The notes under the pieces: generated by a model
Told to the model about the DNA's origin: nothing
What the model saw: the letters and a program-made list of their open reading frames with translations, nothing else
The model's database searches: none
Position numbers and translations under genes: made by a program
In this document: positions 1-9,435 of the stretch, in pieces
Layout of the letters: each line of letters begins with the position of its first letter
Numbering within the stretch: the stretch's first letter is position 1
NCBI GenBank assembly: GCA_018713325.1
Contig: DVFJ01000006.1
Coordinates: 1 to 64,000, forward strand
Direction: 5' to 3'
DNA length: 64,000 nt
From: Candidatus Onthenecus intestinigallinarum
GTDB taxonomy: Bacteria; Bacillota; Clostridia; Christensenellales; Aristaeellaceae

Positions 1-383
<383 letters not shown>

Positions 384-1409
384 TCAGCGGGGCAGGACAT
401 CCGCGAGGATTTGCTCGAGGCGCTCCTGCCAGCGGTCGAAGTCCATTGCGGCGGTGTAGTAGGTCTCCAGCTCGTCGTGCAGGGCCATGGCGGCGCGCAG
501 CTCGCCCACGGCGCGCGCCGTCATCAGAGAGAAGGCCGCCTCGTCGGCCTGCGCATCCGCCGGCGGCGTGGGAAATAGGGGCTGCAGGTCGATGCGCTCG
601 TCGGGATCGTTTAACTCGTCGGTCGTGAAGAGCAGGCGGAGCTTGGGCAGATACAGGTGCGCAAGGCGTTCGGGGCAGATGGGATCGCGCAGCGCGATCG
701 CGTCGTGGCCGCGCTGCAGCGCCCGGTCGCGCAGCACGCGCAGGGGCAGGTCGGCGCTCTGACCGAACGCGGCGGAGAGCACGACGGTGCGCTGGCGGGG
801 CAGGCTGTCGAGCAGGCGCACGTGGCCATGCGGCGTATAGGCCGCGCCGAAGAGCGCGCGCCGCTGTGCCGTACATTCCGGCGTGTCGGGCAGGTAGGCG
901 TGTTGCAGTCCTTCCGAGAGCGCCAGCGCGCGGCGCACGTCCGGCGCAGCGCCGCAGGCGGACCGCTGCATCTGCGCCGCCGCAGCCAGGCAGCAATAGG
1001 CGCGGCGGAAGCGCTCGCCGATCTCGCGCGACAGCGCGCCGATGCGCGCGCAGTCGCGGCGCAACCGGCTCTCATCCAGATAGTCGCCCAGCGCGACCAG
1101 CGTCTCCCGCGCGCCTGGCAGCTCGGGATCGTAGGCATGCGGCGCGGTCGCATCCATCATGCAAAGCCCCAGGGACGGCGCGCATACGGCGTCCAGGCTG
1201 TCCGGATCGCTCGAGCAGGGGAAGAGCTCGTAGTCCAGCCCTGCGGCGTCCAGCGCGCGGGCGACGCGCTTCATCATGCTGCTCTTGCCCACGCCGGGGC
1301 CTCCCTTGAGCAGGAGCAGCCGCTCCCTGCCGTCCATCACGCCGGAAAAACACGAGTAGAAGCCCTGGCCGGTGTTGCCGCCGGGAAAGAGTTTGATCGT
1401 CAGCGCCAT
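384..1409 (-). CDS. P-loop ATPase of the PRK06851 type, function unknown
   Basis: A 341-residue cytosolic protein. It opens with FPGGNTGQGFYS (8-19) and a Walker A motif GGPGVGKSS (36-44). This resembles a Firmicutes family of uncharacterised ATP-binding proteins (PRK06851 type), in which a second nucleotide-binding-like half follows; here the second half begins near HVRLLDSLP. I chose the ATG at 1409 because AAGGAGG lies 7 bases upstream. A start at 1454 is also open but would run through the terminator hairpin of the upstream fucosidase gene. Substrate and role are unknown. The gene follows the fucosidase on the same strand, but a strong terminator lies directly between them. Confidence 0.75.
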   Translation of the reverse strand: MALTIKLFPGGNTGQGFYSCFSGVMDGRERLLLLKGGPGVGKSSMMKRVARALDAAGLDYELFPCSSDPDSLDAVCAPSLGLCMMDATAPHAYDPELPGARETLVALGDYLDESRLRRDCARIGALSREIGERFRRAYCCLAAAAQMQRSACGAAPDVRRALALSEGLQHAYLPDTPECTAQRRALFGAAYTPHGHVRLLDSLPRQRTVVLSAAFGQSADLPLRVLRDRALQRGHDAIALRDPICPERLAHLYLPKLRLLFTTDELNDPDERIDLQPLFPTPPADAQADEAAFSLMTARAVGELRAAMALHDELETYYTAAMDFDRWQERLEQILADVLPR

Positions 1410-1432
1410 GGCATCGCCTCCTTCAGACATCC

Positions 1433-1467
1433 AAAAAAGCGCCCGCGCATTCATCGTATGCGCGGGC
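1433..1467 (-). terminator. Terminator after the fucosidase gene
   Basis: A 9-bp perfect stem (GCCCGCGCA at 1441-1449 with TGCGCGGGC at 1459-1467) is followed on the minus strand by GC and six T. It sits 14 bases after the fucosidase stop and only about 24 bases before the next start codon, so the downstream ATPase gene depends on readthrough or on a promoter I cannot see. Confidence 0.85.
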
Positions 1468-1481
1468 TGAAACGGATATGC

Positions 1482-2804
1482 TTACTTGAGGAAGAGCTCC
1501 ACGACGGGCACGAGTACGTCGGGCTTGCGGGCGGGCAGCTCGATGACGAGCAGGCCGTCGCCCTGCGCCGCGCCCTCGCTGAAGTGATCGACCCGGCCTT
1601 CGGTGAAGTGCAGCTCGCTGGCGTCGTGCAGGAACTGCGCGTACGCCACCTTGCCCGCCAGACCGGGCAGCTGCACGTGGGCGAAGGGGTAGGCGAACAG
1701 GTGCAGGTACAGGCGCTTGCCGTCCTCGCTCTGGGTAAAGCGGCAGTCGGCGGGCAGCGCGGACAGAAGCTCCGGCTCGGCCATCGTGCACCCGTAGATA
1801 CTGCGCCCGTTAAAGCGCATCCAGTCGGCGTAGACGCGCAGGGCGTCCTGCGCGCGCCGGTCGAAGCAGCCGCGGGCCGTCGGACCGACGTTCATGAGCA
1901 GGTTGCCGCCCAGGGAGACGGTGTTGACGAGCATGCGGATGAGCATCTCGGGCGACTTCCAGGTCGTCTCGTCGCGATGGTAGCCCCAGGAGCCCGAGAA
2001 CGTCTGGCAGGCCTCCCAGGTCACATACTCGCCCGTCTGCGGGTGGCGCAGCCACTCCAGCGGCTGGTACTGCTCGGGCGTCCACAGGTCCTGCTCGATG
2101 CCGGCGCGGTTGTCGATGAGAATGTCCGGCTGCAGTCGGCGCGCCAGCGCGATGAGCGCGTCGGCCTCCCAGTCCGCGGCGCCCTTGCCGCGCATCCAAG
2201 CCCGATCGCCCTCGCCGTGATAGTCGGGATAGGAAAAGTCGAACCAGAGGATGTCGATCTTGCCGTAATGCGTGAGCAGCTCGGTCACCTGATCGCGCAT
2301 GTACTGCGCGTAGCGGCGCATGTCGCGGCCCTCGTTCTGCGCGCGGGCGTCGGGATCGTCGCGGCGTGGGTGGTGCATGTCGATGGTGAAGTCCGGGTGA
2401 TGCCAGTCGATCAGCGAGTAGTAGAAGCCCACGCGCAGGCCCTCCGCGCGGAAGGCCTCGACGTACTCGCGCAGCAGGTCGCGCCCGGCGGGCGTGTTGG
2501 TGCACTTGTAATCCGTGTAACGCGTGTCCCACATGCAAAAGCCCTCGTGGTGCTTGGATGTGAAGACCGCGTAGCGCATGCCGGCAGCCCTGGCCTGACG
2601 CGCCCACTCGCGCGCGTCGTACAGGTCCGGATCAAAGCGCGCAAAGTACCGGTCGTAGTCAGCCTCGGACATGCGCTCGCGCGTCTTGACCCATTCGTGG
2701 CGCGCGGGCAGCGCATACAGGCCCCAGTGGATGAACATGCCGAAGCGGTCGTGGCGGAACCACGAGGCGTCGCCCGGCGTCCGGCGGATGGCGTAGCTGG
2801 ACAT
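1482..2804 (-). CDS. Alpha-L-fucosidase, GH29 family, intracellular
   Basis: A 440-residue protein with the GH29 TIM-barrel signatures: FIHWGLYALP near 24-33, the conserved KHHEGF at 84-89, and WFD at 187-189, where Asp189 matches the family's catalytic nucleophile. GH29 enzymes release terminal alpha-L-fucose with retention of configuration. There is no signal peptide, so it probably acts on imported fucosylated oligosaccharides such as mucin or milk fragments. The start at 2804 has AGGAGGAGG 7 bases upstream. The gene lies 27 bases after the ABC-F gene stop and is probably co-transcribed from the promoter near 4803-4831. The acid/base residue of GH29 is poorly conserved and I could not assign it. 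Confidence 0.93.
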   Translation of the reverse strand: MSSYAIRRTPGDASWFRHDRFGMFIHWGLYALPARHEWVKTRERMSEADYDRYFARFDPDLYDAREWARQARAAGMRYAVFTSKHHEGFCMWDTRYTDYKCTNTPAGRDLLREYVEAFRAEGLRVGFYYSLIDWHHPDFTIDMHHPRRDDPDARAQNEGRDMRRYAQYMRDQVTELLTHYGKIDILWFDFSYPDYHGEGDRAWMRGKGAADWEADALIALARRLQPDILIDNRAGIEQDLWTPEQYQPLEWLRHPQTGEYVTWEACQTFSGSWGYHRDETTWKSPEMLIRMLVNTVSLGGNLLMNVGPTARGCFDRRAQDALRVYADWMRFNGRSIYGCTMAEPELLSALPADCRFTQSEDGKRLYLHLFAYPFAHVQLPGLAGKVAYAQFLHDASELHFTEGRVDHFSEGAAQGDGLLVIELPARKPDVLVPVVELFLK

Positions 2805-2831
2805 CTTGCATTCCTCCTCCTGAATGGTGGG

Positions 2832-4751
<1,920 letters not shown>

Positions 4752-4802
4752 GCGTTCCAATCCTTTTCGGGTGATGAGGGCGGCGCGCCGCCCACGCCTT
4801 CT

Positions 4803-4831
4803 ATTATACCGTCTGGAGCGCGCCCGCGCAA
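4803..4831 (-). promoter_or_regulatory. Sigma-A promoter for the ABC-F/fucosidase genes
   Basis: On the minus strand TTGCGC (4826-4831) and TATAAT (4803-4808) are separated by 17 bases. It stands back to back with the promoter of the ATPase/TOPRIM pair; the two -35 boxes are only 5 bases apart. Confidence 0.75.
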
Positions 4832-4836
4832 GGGAA

Positions 4837-4865
4837 TTGAAACGCGGCCCGAAAAAGCGTATACT
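4837..4865 (+). promoter_or_regulatory. Sigma-A promoter for the ATPase/TOPRIM pair
   Basis: TTGAAA (4837-4842) and TATACT (4860-4865) are separated by exactly 17 bases, giving a leader of about 25 nt before the ATPase start at 4895. Confidence 0.8.
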
Positions 4866-4894
4866 ATACCATAGAAGGAAGGGGAGGGTGAGCG

Positions 4895-5737
4895 ATGAAG
4901 CTTTGCGCCTGCTGCTTTCAGCAACTGCCGCCGCTCGCGCGTGCGGACAAGCCCTATCTGCTCTCCATGATGGACGAATGGGACGAGCCGTCCGAGCGCG
5001 TGCTGTTCACGGGCATCAGCGGAACGGGCAAGAGCACGGTGCTCGCCTGCATTCAGGATACGTTCGACGCCGTCGTGCTGCGCCGTCAGACGAGCGTGCG
5101 CGGCGACGTGGCGCTGCTGGTGCGCGGGCTGCTGCCGCAGGGCGACGCGTTGCTCGTGCGCTGTCGCAGCGCGGCGTTTTTCAAACGTATGCGCGCGCGC
5201 TTCCCGCAGGCCGAGCCCATCGGCAGCGTGGGCGGGCGGCGCATCGGCGACGCGCCCGCGGCGGACGGTGCGCCCAACACGCTGCTGTGCGATGTGTATG
5301 GCGCGCATGACATGACCCCGCGCGAGGCCAAGCGCGAGCTGACCGCGCTGTACCGGGAGGACGCCGGGCGCTGCAAGGAGCTGCTGGAGTCCATCGGGCT
5401 GTTCCTGGTGGGCAAGCGCGTGCACATCGAGGCGGACGGGGCATACGTATCCCTGGACGACGGCAGCCGCCACGCGCTGGGCGGGCTGTCGGCCGGCGAG
5501 CTGCGCGCGCTGACGCTGCTCATCCGCATCGTGCGCGGGCTGCGCCCGGGCGGCATCCTGCTGCTGGACGAGCCGGAGATGCACCTGCACCCGGCGCAGC
5601 TGCTGGGCTTTCTGGAGATCCTGGAGCGGCAGGTGCTGGACGCGGACGGACAGATGATCCTCAGCTCCCACGCGCCGCAGGTGTGGGACCGCTACCGCAG
5701 CCTGGGGCTGTGCGTGGAATTGGGGGGACGGCCATGA
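4895..5737 (+). CDS. AAA/ABC-type ATPase, AriA-like (OLD/PARIS-type), compact
   Basis: A 280-residue soluble ATPase. It has Walker A GISGTGKST (40-48), an ABC signature LSAGE (198-202), Walker B ILLLDE (221-226), then PEMHLHP and an SSHAP switch with His259. This order is that of SMC/Rad50-like ATPases of the OLD, Gabija and PARIS (AriA) group. The next gene overlaps by 4 bases and encodes a DUF4435/TOPRIM protein, which is the partner seen in PARIS. The known AriA is considerably longer; here there is little space between Walker A and the signature for the usual coiled-coil arm, so this would be a reduced version. The N-terminus is cysteine-rich (Cys4, Cys6, Cys7). The start has a GGAGG site about 8 bases upstream. 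A housekeeping ATPase role is not excluded. Confidence 0.8.
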   Translation: MKLCACCFQQLPPLARADKPYLLSMMDEWDEPSERVLFTGISGTGKSTVLACIQDTFDAVVLRRQTSVRGDVALLVRGLLPQGDALLVRCRSAAFFKRMRARFPQAEPIGSVGGRRIGDAPAADGAPNTLLCDVYGAHDMTPREAKRELTALYREDAGRCKELLESIGLFLVGKRVHIEADGAYVSLDDGSRHALGGLSAGELRALTLLIRIVRGLRPGGILLLDEPEMHLHPAQLLGFLEILERQVLDADGQMILSSHAPQVWDRYRSLGLCVELGGRP

Positions 5738-6558
5738 GCGGCTTTGACGACGCGTACCGCGCCATGCGCGAAGAGGCCGCCGCCGCGCGCAACAAGCGCG
5801 TGCTGCTCGTGGAGGGCAGGGGGGACGTCGACTTTCTGACGTACATGCTCGACAAACAGCCGCTGCGCTCAGCCGGGTTTTACTCGCGCTTTGCCATCGG
5901 CGCGGCGGGCGGCAAGGACAACGTGCTGCGCATGCTCGAGCGCGAGCCCGAGTGGCTGGGGCTTGTGGACCGCGACGCCTGGAGCGCCCGCACGCGCGAC
6001 GCCTATGAGGGAAAGCTGCGGAATCTGTACTTTTTGCCGCGGTATTGCATCGAAAACTACCTGATCGACGTCAATATATTGGAAGAGATCTTCGGTTCGC
6101 GCGGCTGCGGGCAGGAGCTCTCGCAGGCGCTTCGGACGATCCGCGCGCAGATCCCGGGCGCCGTGCGCCACGGGAGCCTGTGGCGCGCGGTGCAGCCGCT
6201 GTACGACGAGCTGATGGGCCTGGGGTTCAACGGCGCGCTGCTGCGCTTTGACGTGCCCAGCGACAGCGAGATCTTCGAGGTGCTCAAGTCATGGGATCGC
6301 CTGCTCGACGCGCGGCGGATCTATGCGGACTACCGCGCGTTTGAGGAGAAGGGGAGCGCCATGCCGGTGGACGAGGCGCTGCGCGTGTGGATCCACGGCA
6401 AGGTCTTCTGGCGAAAATCCGTCGCGCCGGCCCTGCAGGAGGCGCTGGGCGGCATGGGCGAAGAGCGCCTGCAGCGGATGATCTACCGCGCGATGCCGCT
6501 GCCGACGGACGTCGAATTGCTGCTGAAGGGGCTCCTCGCGCTCGAAAAATCGCCTTGA
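5734..6558 (+). CDS. DUF4435 family protein with TOPRIM-like fold, AriB-like
   Basis: A 274-residue protein. The N-terminal segment RVLLVEGRGDVDF (22-34) carries Glu27, and GLVDRDAW (76-83) carries the Asp79-x-Asp81 pair; together these match the E...DxD metal-binding pattern of TOPRIM nucleases and primases. IENYL at 106-110 is typical of DUF4435. In PARIS the DUF4435 protein AriB is the toxic effector, released by the ATPase AriA when a phage anti-restriction protein is sensed, and it cleaves host tRNA. That this protein does the same is inference from the family and the gene pair. The ATG overlaps the ATPase stop codon (ATGA), so the two are translationally coupled. The C-terminal half (120-274) shows no motif I recognise. 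Confidence 0.78.
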   Translation: MSGFDDAYRAMREEAAAARNKRVLLVEGRGDVDFLTYMLDKQPLRSAGFYSRFAIGAAGGKDNVLRMLEREPEWLGLVDRDAWSARTRDAYEGKLRNLYFLPRYCIENYLIDVNILEEIFGSRGCGQELSQALRTIRAQIPGAVRHGSLWRAVQPLYDELMGLGFNGALLRFDVPSDSEIFEVLKSWDRLLDARRIYADYRAFEEKGSAMPVDEALRVWIHGKVFWRKSVAPALQEALGGMGEERLQRMIYRAMPLPTDVELLLKGLLALEKSP

Positions 6559-6585
6559 ATCGCCTGATTGCGCGGATCAGGGGGG

Positions 6586-6613
6586 TTTACATACGCGCGA
6601 TATGTGATATACT
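6586..6613 (+). promoter_or_regulatory. Sigma-A promoter of the membrane protein gene
   Basis: TTTACA (6586-6591) and TATACT (6608-6613), spacing 16. Confidence 0.65.
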
Positions 6614-6716
6614 AGGTATGATCTTTTGGAATGCGACCTGTATGCCGGATGCGCGCCGCTCACCGGGAAGGCGCCCCGGCTCTTCATAGATGGTCAGAAA
6701 GGAACCGGTGAAATCG

Positions 6717-7856
6717 ATGCGCAACAGGCCCAGTTACCATTATACGCCCGCCCGCAGCGAGGTGATCAACCGCAAACCCGCGCCCAGACGGCCGCGCGCA
6801 AATTGGAACCAGATTCTGCTGCTGCTGTTCTTTATCGCCCTGCCGTTTTGCGGGCTGCTTGCGCTGTTCTTCGGGTTCATGAAGTGGGTGTTCATCGTGC
6901 TGTCCGTGACCGCGCTGGCGCTGATGTGGTATCAGCGCGGGTTCAATGCGCGCGGCCGGCTGACGATGTCGCTGCTGTTCAGCGTGCTTACGGTCGTCAT
7001 GCTCGTCTCCGCGCTCTCGCCGCAGTCGGGCGTGGGCGTGAACGTGCCCGTGACGATGAGCACGATCCCGCCGATCAGCTATTCCGCGCCCTCGATCGTC
7101 TCCACGCCCGTGCCGACGGTCGAAAACATCGGAAACGACGGCCTGACGGCCGTGGAGGGGGTGCAGGCTGCCGCGGCGGATGCGTCCATGACCGGGACGG
7201 ATGGGACGGACGCGCAGTCCGGCGCCGCGGGATCCACGCAGGCCATGACGCAGGGCCAGCAGGTGCTGGAAAAGTTTATGCAGACCTGGCAGGTTGCGAT
7301 CATGGCGGACCTGGTGCCGCTCACGCCGCCCAGCTGGCGCTCGGCGCAGGCCGAGCCCGCGCAGGAGCTGTTCTGGAAATTCCAGAACCTGCGCCTGCAG
7401 AGCTGGGAGTATGAGGGCTCGCCCCAGGGAACCGACGCGGACTCTGCCCAGACGATCACCGTCATCTACGACGCGATCTCCAGCAACCGCCAGCAGACGT
7501 TCCAGGCGCAGGCGCTGGTCGTCAAGGAGGACGGCGAGTGGTATGTCGATCCCGACTCGCTCACGGGCATCAAGATCGAGCGGACCACGCCTGAGCCGGA
7601 GCTGGACTATTCGCCGCTGCCGGCCACGCCCACGCCCGTGCCCACGGAGGTGCCCACGGCCAACACGCTGATGTACTACAACCCCGACGGCGGCAAGCTC
7701 TACCATGCGAACCCCGAGTGCAGCAGCGTCGCGGCGGACTACCTGCCGCTGACCAGCTTCAAGTTCGGGCTGGTGCTCTCGGACGACAAGTTCTCGCGCC
7801 TGGAGCCGTGCGATACGTGCGACGCGCCGCCCAAGTCGGCGCTGGAAGGCGAATAA
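6717..7856 (+). CDS. Membrane protein with Thr/Pro-rich linker and C-terminal CxxC segment, unknown
   Basis: About 379 residues and not recognised as a named family. A basic N-terminus (about 1-38) is followed by two or three membrane segments (about 40-62, 64-80 and 90-107), a low-complexity Ser/Thr/Pro/Ala stretch, and an external-type domain with a ...WYVDPDSLTG-like end that resembles NTF2-like or DUF4878 folds. After a PTPVPTEVPT linker, a C-terminal module reads YYNPDGGKLYHANPECSSV and ends CDTCD. That short Cys/His segment recurs in Firmicute surface proteins and may bind metal. The start is uncertain: ATG 6717 (AGGA 13 bases upstream), GTG 6708 (AGGA 4 bases upstream) and ATG 6690 (no ribosome site) are all in frame. 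Confidence 0.7.
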   Translation: MRNRPSYHYTPARSEVINRKPAPRRPRANWNQILLLLFFIALPFCGLLALFFGFMKWVFIVLSVTALALMWYQRGFNARGRLTMSLLFSVLTVVMLVSALSPQSGVGVNVPVTMSTIPPISYSAPSIVSTPVPTVENIGNDGLTAVEGVQAAAADASMTGTDGTDAQSGAAGSTQAMTQGQQVLEKFMQTWQVAIMADLVPLTPPSWRSAQAEPAQELFWKFQNLRLQSWEYEGSPQGTDADSAQTITVIYDAISSNRQQTFQAQALVVKEDGEWYVDPDSLTGIKIERTTPEPELDYSPLPATPTPVPTEVPTANTLMYYNPDGGKLYHANPECSSVAADYLPLTSFKFGLVLSDDKFSRLEPCDTCDAPPKSALEGE

Positions 7857-7862
7857 TACCCC

Positions 7863-7896
7863 TGGCGCGCGGGTTGCGACGGCGAACCGCGCGCCA
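7863..7896 (+). terminator. Strong hairpin after the membrane protein gene, possible terminator
   Basis: A GC-rich inverted repeat of about 12 bp with one bulged G lies directly after the stop codon. No clear T-run follows, so termination is uncertain; it may instead protect the 3' end of the message. Confidence 0.45.
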
Positions 7897-7952
7897 TGTC
7901 CTTGAAGGGACGGAAACCGCCGAAATTTTGCGCGAAAAAAGCGCGCAGACGC

Positions 7953-7982
7953 TTGACAAATCAGGGAAGAATCGAGTAAAAT
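7953..7982 (+). promoter_or_regulatory. Sigma-A promoter of rplM-rpsI
   Basis: TTGACA (7953-7958) and TAAAAT (7977-7982), spacing 18. The leader to rplM is about 108 nt, which leaves room for an L13-type autoregulatory leader, although I could not confirm that fold by eye. Confidence 0.75.
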
Positions 7983-8096
7983 AACGGTTGTGTCGATAGG
8001 TTCCCATTAGCCCCGGGACTGTTGACAGCGCCGAACCAAGCGTCTGACCAGCGCGCGGTTTTTGTTCCTGCTACATTCACCGAGGAGGGAATTCAC

Positions 8097-8528
8097 GTGA
8101 AAACGTTTATGGCGAAGGCCGAAACCGTCGAGCGCAAGTGGTACGTCGTCGATGCGGAGGGCCTGGTCCTGGGCCGTCTGGCCAGCCAGGTTGCCAGCAT
8201 TCTGCGCGGCAAGAACAAGCCGACCTATACGCCCCATGTCGATACCGGCGACCATGTCATTGTCCTCAATGCGGACAAGGTCGTCCTCACGGGCAAGAAG
8301 CTCGACCAGAAGATCTACTACCATCACTCCGGCTATCCGGGTGGACTGAAGGAGACCGCCTACCGCAAGCTGATGGCTGAGAAGCCCGAGTTCGCCGTCA
8401 AGCATGCCATCGTCGGCATGCTGCCCAAGGGCCCGCTCGGCCGCAAGATGGCCAAGAAGCTGCGCGTGTACGCCGGTACCGAGCATGAGCACGAGGCCCA
8501 GAAGCCCGAAGTGCTCGTGCTGAAGTGA
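8097..8528 (+). CDS. rplM: 50S ribosomal protein L13
   Basis: A 143-residue protein, the normal length for bacterial L13. Recognisable parts are [17 protein letters not shown] near the N-terminus, [15 protein letters not shown], the [10 protein letters not shown] motif and [10 protein letters not shown]13 is an early assembly protein of the large ribosomal subunit. The start is the GTG at 8097, with GAGGAGGG 6-7 bases upstream; an ATG four codons later is possible. It is followed 19 bases later by rpsI, the conserved pairing. Confidence 0.98.
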   Translation: MKTFMAKAETVERKWYVVDAEGLVLGRLASQVASILRGKNKPTYTPHVDTGDHVIVLNADKVVLTGKKLDQKIYYHHSGYPGGLKETAYRKLMAEKPEFAVKHAIVGMLPKGPLGRKMAKKLRVYAGTEHEHEAQKPEVLVLK

Positions 8529-8547
8529 TTCGGAAGGAGGAGTAACG

Positions 8548-8940
8548 ATGTCTCAGGCTCAGTATCAAGCAGTGGGTCGCCGCAAGAAGGCGATCGCCCG
8601 CGTTCGCCTCGTTCCGGGCGAGGGCAAGGTGGTCATCAACCGCCGCGATATCGACAACTACTTCGGCCTTGAAACGCTGAAGATGACCGTTCGTCAGCCC
8701 CTGACGCTGACGGAGACTGCCGGCCGCTTTGACGTGCTGGTGAACGTGTACGGCGGCGGCCTTTCCGGCCAGGCCGGCGCGATCCGCCACGGCATCTCCC
8801 GCGCGCTGGTGAAGGCCGATCCCGAGCTGCGCCCGGCGATCAAGAAGGCCGGTTTCCTCACGCGCGATCCGCGCATGAAGGAGCGCAAGAAATACGGCCT
8901 CAAGGCTGCCCGTCGCGCGCCGCAGTTCAGCAAGCGCTGA
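8548..8940 (+). CDS. rpsI: 30S ribosomal protein S9
   Basis: A 130-residue protein with the S9 signatures [14 protein letters not shown] at the N-terminus, [15 protein letters not shown] in the middle, and the basic C-terminal tail ending in SKR, which reaches towards the P-site tRNA. GGAGGAG precedes the ATG. It is the second gene of the rplM-rpsI operon and is followed by a terminator. Confidence 0.98.
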   Translation: MSQAQYQAVGRRKKAIARVRLVPGEGKVVINRRDIDNYFGLETLKMTVRQPLTLTETAGRFDVLVNVYGGGLSGQAGAIRHGISRALVKADPELRPAIKKAGFLTRDPRMKERKKYGLKAARRAPQFSKR

Positions 8941-8954
8941 TGCACGCCCTTTCA

Positions 8955-8980
8955 GCCTCTCCGCACAGGGGAGGCTTTTT
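8955..8980 (+). terminator. Terminator of rplM-rpsI
   Basis: An 8-bp stem (8955-8962 with 8968-8975, one G:T pair), a 5-base loop and five T. Confidence 0.9.
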
Positions 8981-9047
8981 CTGAAAGGGAGGGCTTTGAC
9001 TCGAACGGGGCGCCTTGCGTCCCTGTACGGGTTCGCATGTCGTGCTA

Positions 9048-9056
9048 TGATATAAT
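9048..9056 (+). promoter_or_regulatory. Extended -10 promoter of secG
   Basis: TGATATAAT forms an extended -10 element (TG-N-TATAAT). I find no good -35 box upstream, which fits an extended -10 promoter. Confidence 0.6.
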
Positions 9057-9085
9057 CTTGTCCCAATTCAAGGAGGCGTATTGAC

Positions 9086-9322
9086 ATGACGGTGATCTCG
9101 GTTATCGCGACCATTCTGCTCGTGCTGGCTGCGCTGGTGCTGATCGCGACCGTGTTGCTCCAGCCCGGCGAGACGAATAACCTGGGCGCGATCGCTGGCG
9201 GCGCAGAGACGTTCTTTGGAAAGAGCAAGGCCAAGACGATGGAGGGCAAGCTCGCGCTGGCGACGAAGATCGCGGCGGGCGTGTTCATCGTGATGGCGCT
9301 GCTGCTCGCAGCGATCTACTGA
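9086..9322 (+). CDS. secG: Protein translocase subunit SecG
   Basis: A 78-residue protein with two membrane segments (about 3-22 and 56-76) joined by the conserved loop VLLQPGETNNLG...GGAETFFGKSKAKT. SecG is the small accessory subunit of the SecYEG preprotein channel. The start follows an AAGGAGG-type site. rnr lies downstream, the common Firmicute order, although a hairpin sits between them. Confidence 0.96.
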   Translation: MTVISVIATILLVLAALVLIATVLLQPGETNNLGAIAGGAETFFGKSKAKTMEGKLALATKIAAGVFIVMALLLAAIY

Positions 9323-9337
9323 TCTTGCCAGACATAT

Positions 9338-9381
9338 GACGGGGCCGGGCGCAAAAGCGCTTGGGCCCCGTTTGGTCTTTT
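9338..9381 (+). terminator. Hairpin with T-run between secG and rnr
   Basis: ACGGGGCC pairs with GGCCCCGT across a loop of about 16 bases containing a small GCGC inner stem, followed by TTTGGTCTTTTT. It may end secG transcripts partially before rnr. Confidence 0.65.
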
Positions 9382-9435
9382 TGGCCCCGGTTGGGGCAGA
9401 ATAGGCGGGCAGAACCCGCCGGAAGGAGGATTGCC

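Noticed and set aside
7983..8096. L13 autoregulatory leader before rplM
   Set aside because: The length fits, but I could not find a convincing conserved stem by eye; a covariance-model search would decide.
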